This document shows, in pieces, positions 1 to 9,600 of a DNA stretch of 64,000 nt; position 1 is the first letter of the stretch; each line of letters begins with the position of its first letter. Source of the DNA: Bdellovibrionales bacterium. Lineage in GTDB: Bacteria > Bdellovibrionota > UBA1018 > CAIMNF01. The translations under genes were made by a program, and so were the position numbers. Under the pieces are notes generated by a model that saw nothing but the letters and a program-made list of their open reading frames with translations, searched no databases and had not been told where the DNA came from. The stretch covers positions 455,147 through 519,146 of the forward strand of contig CANNBJ010000003.1 in NCBI GenBank assembly GCA_947502835.1. Direction: 5' to 3'.

Positions 1-1
1 G

Positions 2-1420
2 GCGATTGATTTGATGGATGAGGCGGCCTCGAAAACCCGTATTGAGCTTGATTCCAGACCTGAAAAGATCGATCAGATCGAGCGCAGGCTCATCCAACTC
101 GAAGTCGAACGCCAGGCGCTGAAGAAGGAGCCCGACCCTGCCTCGCAGACGAGGCTCTCGGTCGTCGAAAAGGAACTCTCGGGATTGAAAGAAGAGTCGG
201 TCAGGCTCAAGTCGATCTGGGAGGAGGAAAAGCGTCTTGTCGATCAGGTCAGTTATCTTAAGGAGCAGATCGAAGAGGTAAAGCTTCAGTCCGAGGGGGC
301 GGAGAGGCGAGGAGAGCTCGAAAGAGCAGCCGAGCTCCGCTATGGAAAACTTCCAGCACTTGAAAAGCAGTTTTCTGAACTCAAAGCCTCCCGCACGGGC
401 GCGCAGGAGACCATGTTGCTCAGTCAGGAAGTAAGCGAAGAAGACATCGCCGAGGTGGTTTCGAAAAAAACCGGCGTGCCTGTCACTAAGCTCGTCGAGA
501 GTGAAGGCCAGAAACTTGTGCATATGGAGGAGCGCCTCTCCACGCGTGTGATCGGTCAAAGGGCCGCACTTGAAGCTGTGTCAAATGCGGTCCGACGCTC
601 GCGTGCAGGACTCAAGGAAGCGCATCGACCCATCGGGAGCTTTTTGTTCATGGGTCCGACCGGAGTCGGAAAAACCGAAACCGCAAAAGCGCTTGCGGAG
701 TTCTTGTTTGATACCGAAGGTTCGATGGTCAGGATCGACATGAGCGAGTTCATGGAAAAGCACTCGGTGGCACGCCTGATCGGTGCCCCTCCCGGTTATG
801 TTGGCTATGAAGAGGGCGGAGTGCTGACCGAAGCGATCAGGCGGAAGCCCTATTCGGTGATCCTGCTTGATGAAATGGAAAAGGCGCATCCGGATGTGTT
901 CAATCTGTTCCTTCAGATTCTGGATGATGGTCGCGTGACCGATGGACAGGGGCGGACGGTGAATTTTTCAAATACGCTCATCATCATGACCTCGAACTTG
1001 GGTTCGAGCCTCATTTTGGGCGAGAAGAACCCGGTCATTCGGGATGCGAAAATCCAGGAGATGATCCGCGCGAAGCTCAAGCCGGAACTTGTGAACCGGA
1101 TTGATGAGATCGTGGTGTTCAATCAGCTTGAGAAATCGGATCTCACCCAAATCGTAAGCCTTTATGTCGAGAAGCTGAACGCACAGCTGAAGGACAGGGG
1201 AGTGGTGCTGGAACTCACGGATTCGGCGCGCGCGCAGCTGCTGGAAGAGGGCTATGATGCCGATTTCGGAGCACGCCCGATGAAGCGGGTGTTTCAGAAG
1301 CGGATTCAGGATCCGTTGGCGATGAGCCTGCTTTCGGGCAAGTTGGGTGCCGCTTCGGGAGCCGAGGCCCATAAGATCCGCGTGGAGTATGACGGGAAAA
1401 ACGAAAGGTTTATCTTTTAA
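2..1420 (+). CDS. clpB: ClpB disaggregase, C-terminal part (5' end outside window)
   Basis: This is the 3' portion of the ATP-dependent protein disaggregase ClpB, which with DnaK extracts polypeptides from aggregates in the cytosol. The reading frame is open to the window edge and begins inside the AIDLMDEAAS segment at the end of the first AAA module, so the real start lies upstream. What remains is the coiled-coil M domain (about residues 15-140), then the second AAA+ module: Walker A GPTGVGKT at 653-676, the pore loop GYVGYEE, Walker B ILLDEMEKAH near 860, sensor-2 GARPMKR near 1280, and the small D2 domain. The stop is convergent with the giant gene that follows, with about 60 bases between and no clear terminator. 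Family assignment is firm; ClpC/ClpA are unlikely because of the long M domain. Confidence 0.97.
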   Translation, partial: AIDLMDEAASKTRIELDSRPEKIDQIERRLIQLEVERQALKKEPDPASQTRLSVVEKELSGLKEESVRLKSIWEEEKRLVDQVSYLKEQIEEVKLQSEGAERRGELERAAELRYGKLPALEKQFSELKASRTGAQETMLLSQEVSEEDIAEVVSKKTGVPVTKLVESEGQKLVHMEERLSTRVIGQRAALEAVSNAVRRSRAGLKEAHRPIGSFLFMGPTGVGKTETAKALAEFLFDTEGSMVRIDMSEFMEKHSVARLIGAPPGYVGYEEGGVLTEAIRRKPYSVILLDEMEKAHPDVFNLFLQILDDGRVTDGQGRTVNFSNTLIIMTSNLGSSLILGEKNPVIRDAKIQEMIRAKLKPELVNRIDEIVVFNQLEKSDLTQIVSLYVEKLNAQLKDRGVVLELTDSARAQLLEEGYDADFGARPMKRVFQKRIQDPLAMSLLSGKLGAASGAEAHKIRVEYDGKNERFIF

Positions 1421-1482
1421 AGACTTTGCTAATACAGTCGGTGATTCCAGACAAATCAAATCCAGGGATTTTGCAGATTGAA

Positions 1483-4400
1483 CTAGTACTCGATCACGAT
1501 CAGTCCATCCCCCCCGGTGCCATATTCGATATTTCCGCTCGAAATGCCTCCCATCCCGATTCCGCTCTGGTAGTCAGGATCTTCTTGATTCGCTGCTTGC
1601 CGTTTCGATCCCGGGATCAAAATGGATTGATCGCCCGAGGCGAATCCTGAGCCGCCACCACCGCCTCCGGAGACAAAGTACATAGTGGATCCAGCGCCAC
1701 CGCCACCTCCGAAATATCCGCCACCACCTCCACCGCCTCCCGCATAGAGCCAGTCTTCTGACCAGATCGAGGATCCACCGTAGCCACCCTTCATGCTGGT
1801 CCCGGCGGTGGCATCACCACCCCCCGAGAGGCCGCCCTCTTTTTGGGTTCCTCCACCTCCACCCAAGTGCCCACTCGAGTAGACTGGGACCAAAGTCAAT
1901 GGCAATCCCTGCGAGCCCGCTTCTCCACCCCCGGCTCCTCCTGGCATATTGGCATACGTACCGGCCCCCCCGCCTCCTCCTGCCGCAATCAACACATCCT
2001 TGCCTCTGAAAACAAAGCTTCCTCCGCCGCCCGTCGGAGTTGAAACCGAACCCCCTCGAGAGCCTCCACCGGCAATTCGATACCACCAGTTTGTGCATTC
2101 AGAACAGTAATTGAACATATCAGCAGGCCCCATTCCGCCCTGACCAACTCGCACATTGAGTACCTCTCCCGGAGTCACAGTCAAGATCGCGCTCGTAAAT
2201 CCTCCGCCCCCGCCGTGATTCCCTGGGTCCATATAAATTCCGCCGCCTCCGGCGCCCCAGGCCTTGACCGTGACTTCAGTGCAGTTCTCGGGAACCGAAA
2301 AGTCTTGGTTGAAGTACGAGTCATCTGAGCCTTCCTCCGAAATCGCATTTTTATGGAGCCTAAAGGTAAAGACCTTCTTTCCCGGCTCACACCCGGCTTG
2401 GGAAGCGACCCTGATCCTGAATGCAGAGCTTGTTGCAGCCACGAGACTTCGGGAAGTTGCAGTCAGAGTGTAGCCGGTACCTGCTTTATCAATGCTCAGA
2501 TCTTGAAAGCTCGCTTGCCCCGAAACTGCGTTTCGGATCGGAGTCCCGGAAAGGGTTCCGCCGCTTGGATTGGTGCCAAGTACAAGAGTGATTTTGGCAG
2601 AGGAGGTGCCTATGGTGTTGCCCATACTGTCTTGAACTAGAACTGCAGGCTGGGAACTCCATGCGACACCCTCAGGTCCGCCACCGGGTTGCGTTGAAAA
2701 TGCGAGTTTGTGAGGTGAGCCCGTTGAAATTGAGAAGGCAGAGCTGGTCGCAGCGATCAGACTCCCGGAGGTTGCGGTCAGAGTGTATCCATTGCCGGGG
2801 CGATTCAGGTAAAGGCCCGAGAAAGTCGCGACCCCAGAAACCGCCGCCTTCGAAGCTGTTCCGGAGAGGGTCCCATTCCCGGGGTTGGTGCCGATCGCAA
2901 GAGAGATGCTGGCCGAAGAACTGGTGATCGTATTGCCTGCACCGTCTTGAACGATGACCTCGGGTTGAATGGTCCATGCGTTCCCTGCAATCCCGCCCCC
3001 GGGCGGCACAGTGAAGGCAAGTTTGGATGGGAGGCCGGGGCTGACCGCGATCGAAGCTGAGGTTGCAGAGAGGAGTCCGTTTGAGGAAGCCGTGATCGTG
3101 TGGGAGCCCGCGCTCCGAAATGTGATCGTGAACGTTCGGGTGCCTGCACTCAAGGCAGTAGCGGCCGGTAGAATCGCCTGCGGGTCGGTGGAGGTCCAAG
3201 TGACTGTGGGTGTTGCTGTATTCACAAGGGCCCCTGCTGGATTTCGGGCTTGAACGGTTACCGAGAAGGAAGTAAGGGCGGTGGCCACGGTGGGGGCTAC
3301 GGTGATCGCAAGCCTGGTCGCTCCGGTAGTGATGCTGAAGCCGGGACTCGTGGCAGAGGCAAGTCCCGGTGATGTTGCAGTCAGAGTGTATCCTACGCCC
3401 GCACTGTTGATCCTAAGGCCTGAAAAAGGCCGCACTCCGGAAGAGGCCGCACCACTTGCGGTGCCCGTGAGGGTCCCCGAACCGGGATTTGTGCCAATCG
3501 CTAGAGTGATGCTGGCAGTAGATGAGGTCACGGTATTGCCTCCGGCATCTTGAACGGTGACTACAGGTTGGGTGGTCCAGACGGCGTTCGGAGCACCGCC
3601 TCCGGCCGGCGTGGTGAAGGCGAGTCTTGATGCCGCTCCGAGCGTGATGTTGAATGCAGCACTGGTGGCGGAGACGAGACCGGGTGAACTTGCGATCAAG
3701 GTGTATCCGGTTCCGGATCTATTGATGCTGAGACCTGAGAACGTCCTCACCCCGGCAACAGCCGCGCCAGTTGTAGTGCCCGAGAGGGTTCCTGCGGATG
3801 GATTGGTTCCAATCGCGACTGTAATGGCCGCTGTGGAGGTGGTCACGGGATTTCCGTTTGCATCTTGAACGACGATACTCGGCTGCTGAGCCCACGCAGC
3901 TCCACCGGAACCGCCTCCGGGCTGGGTGGTGAAGACGAGTCGAGTGCCTTCTCCTGCTGAGACATTGAACGCAGAACTGGTCGCAGAAGTCAGGCCAGGA
4001 GAAGTGGCAATCAGGGTGTAGCTCGCACCGGATTTATTGATGCTTAAGCCCGCAAACGATGCTTCGCCCGAAGTTGCAGCGATCGCGGTAGTTCCTGCGA
4101 GGGTGCCGGAACCTGGATTTGCGCCGATGGCGAGGGTGATCAGGGCGGTAGAATGAGTCACGGTATTTCCACTCGAATCCAGTACGGTCACCACAGGTTG
4201 CGATGCCCATATTGTTCCGGCAGGGCCTCCCTCCGGCTGTGCATCGAAGGCAAGTTGGGCCGGGGCACCGGCGCTCACGCTCAGGGAGCCGGTGGTGGCC
4301 TGGGTGAGATCAGGGGATGAGGCCGTCAGGATGGCCGAGCCTGCAGTTCTCAAGGTAACGGACAGGGTTGCCTGACCTGCGGTAAGCGCGCTTGCTGCTG

Positions 4401-6480
4401 GCAGAATCGCTCGCGGATCGCTTGAGGAGAGGGTCACAATCGGAGATGCGGTGGAGACGAAGTTTCCGTATGAGTCGTGAGCCTGAACCACGACCGGGAA
4501 GGCAGTGCCGGCGGTGGACGAACCCGGACGCGAGGAGAACACAAGCTTCGAAACTGCCCCGGCCGAAACCACAATGGCTTGTGATGTGATCGAAAGCGAG
4601 CCACTGGTTGCGGTCAGAGTGTGACTGCCGGCGGTTTTCAGGATGGCATTGAATGTGCCTGTGCCTGAAGAAAATGATGCACTTTCAGGAAGTGTAGCTG
4701 ATGTGTCGGAAGACAAGAAGCTCAGGGTTTGAGAGTAGGAGGGTACCACGTTCCCCACGGAGTCTCTCGCGGTCACCGTGAACGAAGTTTGAGCTCCTGC
4801 AGTGACGGCAGAAGACAGCCCCGTGATCACCAGTTGAGACGCAGCTCCAGGAAGAATCGTGACGGTGACGGTATTTGCGACCGCCGCACCACTCAGGGCG
4901 GCGCCCAAGACACAAGAGCCGCTCGTGGAACCGGTAAAGGTTGCGGTGTAGGTTCCGGGGGATGGTGATGAAACAGCACCAAAGCTTCCGGTTCCGCCGA
5001 TTAAGCTGCTTGTGAATGCGATCTCAGCGAGGCTCGGGAGTCCAGAGGAGGTGGTGTTCCCAAAAGCGTCTTTGGCGATGAGTGTAGCGTTGATGCTGGA
5101 GCCCGAGTTGAGACTCGAAGCAGACGCGCTCACGATGCTGGAAGCGGGGGAATAGTTTGCAGGATTGACCGTGAGTCCTCCAGACGTCACTGAGAGGGTG
5201 CCAGCGGATGCAGTGAGTGTTCTTGAGCCCGCGGTTTTCAGAATCGCATTGAATGAGCCCACACCATTGGTGAGCATGACAGCTGAGGGCAGTGTGGCAG
5301 CGGGATCGGAGGAGGCAAGGGCGACTGAGCCGGAGTATCCACTTGCTGTGTTTCCGGAGGAATCCTTTGCGGTCACCGTGATCGCAAAGGAGGAGCCTGA
5401 AATCACGGATGCGGGAACTGAGCTCAAGACCAAACGGGTTGCGGGGCCCGGAGCGGGCGGGTTCGGATTGTCACCTGAAGGATTGGCGTTCGAATAGGCG
5501 CGAAGCGCAGCATTGTACGCAGCCTCCGTTGAGGAGACTCTCCGGGAGAGTGCTGGCAAAAGGGTGTTGAATCTTGCGATCAAGGACCGCTGTCTGGCAA
5601 CTGCACCCATCGCCGTCTGAAGTGCGGCAGTCGCAGTTTTGGATGCCTCCGATGCACGCGCGGAAGCGGCGCTTGCCTCGGAAAAGGCACTTGCGGCGGC
5701 AATCGCAGCCTCGATAGCCGCAGTGGCCTTTGCCAGGGCATCGGACTGGGTGGACCGGGCTGAACTCAAGGAGGCGAGGACTGCCGAATGGGTCTTCGTG
5801 GCGCTCCCCAAGGAAGCCTCGGCAGTGAGTGCCTTTAGTTGTGCGGCCTTGAGCGCAGAGGAGGCGTTGACCGAGTTTTGGGTTGCTGTGTTCCGCACGG
5901 TAGCCGCAGCAGTAAGCGCATTACGCAAGGAGGTGTTTTTTGGTGCTGCATTGAAAGCAGCCAGGGCGGATTGGTAGGCTGCTGTTGCTGCGGTCAGGGC
6001 GGAGGTCATGGCTTCGGAACGGGTGCGTGCGGCGGTGAGGACCGAATCCGCAGTTGTTTTTATTGCAGCAAACGCAGTGAGTGAGGCTTGAGCTTTTGCG
6101 GCCTCATCCGTTCGTGTGGTCACCAGGAGATTCGCCCTCGAAAGATTCCGACTTGCGGTGGTTTTCGCAGTAACAGCCGCACGGGACGCAGCCAGTTTTT
6201 CAGTGGTGAGTTTCGCAGCTGCGGTTGCGGCAGAAGTGGCGGCAGTCGCAGCGGCAGTTGCGCTTGCTTGCTCAGCAAGAAGTGCCGGAAGATTGGCTGA
6301 GGCGGAGTCTGCATCGCTTTTTGAGGATTGAAAGCTTGCCTTCGCGGCAAGAAAGGATGCCTCCGCCCGATCAAGTGCCGATTTCAGGGCACTCAGATTC
6401 TGCGCGATCGATTGGGATCCAAGGGCAATGGAAATGAGGATTCCAAAGCCGAGTTTTAGTTTGATCCTGATCGCACTCAT
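1483..6480 (-). CDS. Giant exported Ig-like repeat protein with Gly-rich C-terminus
   Basis: 1665 aa, probably a cell-surface or secreted adhesin-like protein; no exact family recognised. Seen: a signal peptide (about 1-26, ending SIAQ); an Ala/Ser/Thr-rich, charge-poor helical region (about 30-330) likely to form a coiled stalk; about ten Ig-like modules (about 340-1400) with the recurring pattern SGSSFxxTVTAxDxxGN...SSDxxAxLP...LKTAGSRTLTAS; and a Gly-rich C-terminal domain (about 1430-1665) that starts at a Cys and is full of GGGG runs separated by aromatic strands, as in Gly-rich surface proteins. The signal peptide and stalk resemble those of the larger upstream gene, so the two are paralogues in the same orientation, 145 bases apart. 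The start has a G-rich ribosome-binding stretch inside a small hairpin (6486-6503). Function inferred only from architecture. Confidence 0.85.
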   Translation of the reverse strand: MSAIRIKLKLGFGILISIALGSQSIAQNLSALKSALDRAEASFLAAKASFQSSKSDADSASANLPALLAEQASATAAATAATSAATAAAKLTTEKLAASRAAVTAKTTASRNLSRANLLVTTRTDEAAKAQASLTAFAAIKTTADSVLTAARTRSEAMTSALTAATAAYQSALAAFNAAPKNTSLRNALTAAATVRNTATQNSVNASSALKAAQLKALTAEASLGSATKTHSAVLASLSSARSTQSDALAKATAAIEAAIAAASAFSEASAASARASEASKTATAALQTAMGAVARQRSLIARFNTLLPALSRRVSSTEAAYNAALRAYSNANPSGDNPNPPAPGPATRLVLSSVPASVISGSSFAITVTAKDSSGNTASGYSGSVALASSDPAATLPSAVMLTNGVGSFNAILKTAGSRTLTASAGTLSVTSGGLTVNPANYSPASSIVSASASSLNSGSSINATLIAKDAFGNTTSSGLPSLAEIAFTSSLIGGTGSFGAVSSPSPGTYTATFTGSTSGSCVLGAALSGAAVANTVTVTILPGAASQLVITGLSSAVTAGAQTSFTVTARDSVGNVVPSYSQTLSFLSSDTSATLPESASFSSGTGTFNAILKTAGSHTLTATSGSLSITSQAIVVSAGAVSKLVFSSRPGSSTAGTAFPVVVQAHDSYGNFVSTASPIVTLSSSDPRAILPAASALTAGQATLSVTLRTAGSAILTASSPDLTQATTGSLSVSAGAPAQLAFDAQPEGGPAGTIWASQPVVTVLDSSGNTVTHSTALITLAIGANPGSGTLAGTTAIAATSGEASFAGLSINKSGASYTLIATSPGLTSATSSAFNVSAGEGTRLVFTTQPGGGSGGAAWAQQPSIVVQDANGNPVTTSTAAITVAIGTNPSAGTLSGTTTGAAVAGVRTFSGLSINRSGTGYTLIASSPGLVSATSAAFNITLGAASRLAFTTPAGGGAPNAVWTTQPVVTVQDAGGNTVTSSTASITLAIGTNPGSGTLTGTASGAASSGVRPFSGLRINSAGVGYTLTATSPGLASATSPGFSITTGATRLAITVAPTVATALTSFSVTVQARNPAGALVNTATPTVTWTSTDPQAILPAATALSAGTRTFTITFRSAGSHTITASSNGLLSATSASIAVSPGLPSKLAFTVPPGGGIAGNAWTIQPEVIVQDGAGNTITSSSASISLAIGTNPGNGTLSGTASKAAVSGVATFSGLYLNRPGNGYTLTATSGSLIAATSSAFSISTGSPHKLAFSTQPGGGPEGVAWSSQPAVLVQDSMGNTIGTSSAKITLVLGTNPSGGTLSGTPIRNAVSGQASFQDLSIDKAGTGYTLTATSRSLVAATSSAFRIRVASQAGCEPGKKVFTFRLHKNAISEEGSDDSYFNQDFSVPENCTEVTVKAWGAGGGGIYMDPGNHGGGGGFTSAILTVTPGEVLNVRVGQGGMGPADMFNYCSECTNWWYRIAGGGSRGGSVSTPTGGGGSFVFRGKDVLIAAGGGGGAGTYANMPGGAGGGEAGSQGLPLTLVPVYSSGHLGGGGGTQKEGGLSGGGDATAGTSMKGGYGGSSIWSEDWLYAGGGGGGGGYFGGGGGAGSTMYFVSGGGGGGSGFASGDQSILIPGSKRQAANQEDPDYQSGIGMGGISSGNIEYGTGGDGLIVIEY

Positions 6481-6485
6481 TCCTG

Positions 6486-6503
6486 CCGCCCCCCTTTAGG
6501 CGG
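6486..6503 (-). promoter_or_regulatory. Stem-loop over the ribosome-binding site of the 1665-aa gene
   Basis: On the mRNA strand CCGCC pairs with GGCGG across an 8-base loop containing the G run that would serve as Shine-Dalgarno, just 5 bases before the ATG. The larger paralogue has the same arrangement with a longer stem, which suggests translational control. By-eye pairing only. Confidence 0.4.
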
Positions 6504-6545
6504 ACCAAAAACACACATCTCCACGATCTCAAATCGGATTTTGTA

Positions 6546-6567
6546 CCGGAATGTGTCAGGTGTGACA
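6546..6567. promoter_or_regulatory. Dyad operator shared by both giant genes
   Basis: CCGGAATGTGTC, six bases, then GACA; the core is TGTCA-N4-TGACA. The same 12-base block with GACA at the same spacing occurs upstream of the 3871-aa gene (18316-18337). It lies about 65-90 bases before this start, where a regulator would bind. The cognate factor is unknown. Confidence 0.5.
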
Positions 6568-6625
6568 TTTTCAAGATCGCCTGAAGAAACAAAAAGGATG
6601 ATAACTCAGATATTTGATTGAACTT

Positions 6626-9600
6626 TCAGAATCCACTTGGGCTGACCGGGGTGAGAAGATTGTCACCAGTCCGGTTGTAGTCATTGTTCCCGAAGCACTT
6701 CGGGGTACCGGAGCTGTCGATCGCGCAGATGGATCCTCCGACCGGCCCTGCGGTGACCTTGGCAACGTCGATCATTCCAGGAACTTCAACGGCCCTTCGG
6801 TAGGTGCTGTTGATGTTTCCAAGTCCAAGTGCGCCATGGACATTATTCCCCCAGCAAACCAATTGATTCCCGTTACTATTCGCCCGGGTTCCGCAGGTTA
6901 CATTCGCGTTTGAGGCAATGGAGGTCATTCGGGTGAGGGGTTCATTTCCTTCCGAAATCGTAACCGTGACCGGGGTATTTCTTGCGGTGATGGCGCCATC
7001 ACCCAGGGTTCCAAAGTTATTGTATCCCCAGCATCTCACCGTATTGTCCCGAAGGAGTGCACAGCTGAATTCAGTTCCTGTTGAAATCTCGATGGCGGTG
7101 TTGATTCCGGTGACATAAGCCGGTGTTGAAATAAAGGTCGTGCCGCCACTGGTACCGTTTCCGACCTGTCCGTAGCTGGAAGATCCCCAGCACATGACTT
7201 GCCCGCTCGAAAGAAGAGCACAGGCGTGGTGGTATCCTGCCGAAATCCGGATTGCGCCCGAAACGTTGAGCACATTTGCGGAGGGGGCGTTTTGGTTGAT
7301 CAATGCGCCATGGCCCTGCTGCCCATTGTTTCCAAGCCCCCAGCATTTCACCGTTTGGTTCGAGAGGAGTGCGCAGCCGAAGAAACGGCCAATACTGATT
7401 TGGGTGGCGGTCGTGATTCCTAAGACAGTCACAGGGGCTGGTCGTGATGTGATGGTGCCATCCCCGTTGGCACCGTTTGAGCCAGTGCCCCAGCAACGGA
7501 TCCCGCCGGAAACGATCACGCAAGAGTTTCTGTCTCCGACGGCAAGGGAGCTCGCATTGGTGATTCCTAGAACCGTGACAGGATTCACAACTTTTTGAAC
7601 TGTGGAATTGTCTCCCAAGGATGGGCTGGTTGGAGTGGCTGTACCCCAGCACCGGACCGAGCCTGTGGTGAGGAGTGCGCAGGTGTGGCCATCGCCCGAT
7701 GCCACCGCTTGAACAGCGCCAAGGCCAGAGAGGATTGAGCCCGTTTTTGGGAGTGAAGTCTTCGCAACGGTACCAAGACCGGTTTCTCCATATTCACTGT
7801 AGCCCCAGCACTTGATTTTCTTGCTTGAGTCCAGCGCGCAACCGAAGTTTTCTGCCATTGAGAGAGAGGTTACGTCTGAAATTCCCTGCGGAGTAATCGG
7901 GGTAGAGGCGTCCGTATCTAAGCCGTTGCTGAATAATCCGAAGAAATTCCGTCCCCAACACCGAAGAGACTTGTCCGAGAGGATCGCACAGAAGGTATAG
8001 CCACCCTTTCCCGCGATGATCGATGTTGCCGTGTTGATTCCAGTGACCTGGGTCAGTAGTCCGTTCGGGGTAGAAGAAACGGTTCCATCACCATTAGTGC
8101 CATAGGAGCGGCTTCCAAGACATTTGATGGTCGAATCGCTCATGAGAAAACAGGTGTTGTGTGCGGACGCCGAAACCCCAATGGCTCCTGAGAGTCCAAG
8201 GACAGCGACCGAGCGGGAGGAGTTCACGCTATTGTTGTTGCCGAGTTGTTTGTAGACGTTATAGCCCCAGCACTGTGCAGAGCCGTTGGCGAGGACGACG
8301 CACGCATGATTGTTCCCAACCGAGAGGGCAAGGGGAGAGTCGGTTTTCGCGGTGGTGATTCCAAGAACCTGGACTGCAAGATGATTACTGGTCGAGGTCG
8401 CGTTTCCGAGTTGGCCATAGAAATTGTATCCCCAACACCAGACAGTTGCATCCGAGCGGATCGCGCAGGTGGAGGCGAAGCCTGCCGAGATGGCGACAAT
8501 GTTTCTCAGGACTCCGGCATTGTTTGAAACTGGATACGGAGTGCTTACAATGGCAGCAGTATTGACGGTAGGATGACCTGATTGCCCCGCCGTGTTCGGG
8601 CCCCAGCATTTCACGGTCGTGTCAGCAAGGAGAGCGCAGTTGTGATAGTTCCCCGTGGCGATGGCTGTGGCATTTGTGATGCCGGTCACCGTCACCGGGG
8701 TAAGGCTTGCGGTGGTGGTACCATTTCCGAGTTGACCCCACAAGTTATCACCCCAACATTGAATGGTTCCGTTTGACATCAAGACACAGGTGAATCCCTT
8801 GTACACGGCGCTTGTGGTATTCAATCCGGCGCCATTTCCGATTTGTACCGGGACCACATCGGAGGTTACCGATCCGCTCGCACTCAGGCTGATGCTCGCA
8901 GTCGAGGATCCGCAGGTGCGACTCAAAGTCGCGGTTTTTGATCCCGTCGATGCAGGATTTGCGCGGTAGGAGACCGAGCAGGCTCCTGATTTCAAGAGAG
9001 CTCCGGTACCGCATCCGTCTGATACAATTGTAAAATCGGTGGAGTTGCTGAGAACAGGGGCACTGCATGAGGCGGATCCAATGCCCGTGTTGGTGAACAC
9101 CGCTTCCCTTGTGTAGGAAGTTCCTCCGACCCGAACTTGGCCAAGATCAACTGTAGTTGCAGCATGGGTGGTAATGACAGGAGCAAGGGCCTTTCCGGTA
9201 ACGCTCAACCCATTTGCAGTGGTTGAGTCCGAGGAGTTGTGCACGTTCAAGCACTCCCGGCTCAAGGTGGTTGCAAGACTTGCAGCCGAGCCAGGTCTTG
9301 GTGCGACCTTTACCAGACAACTTGAACCTGCAGCAAGGTTCGAAGTGCCACAGGTGTCGGAGACAATTACGAAGTTGGCATTCGACTCAAGTGTGGGAGC
9401 ACTGCAGTTGATTGCCTGGGTGGAACCGGAGTTCGTGATGGTGAAGTCAAGTCCGGCTCCGGTTTCTCCAACCCCGATCCAACCATAGTATCTGGAGGAG
9501 GGGCTGAAGGCGAGAGTGGTGGTGGGATAGATCGAGATCGAGGCCTGGGCACGGTTGGAGACGGCTCCACCCGCAGTCACGCTGTACTCGAAACTCCCCG

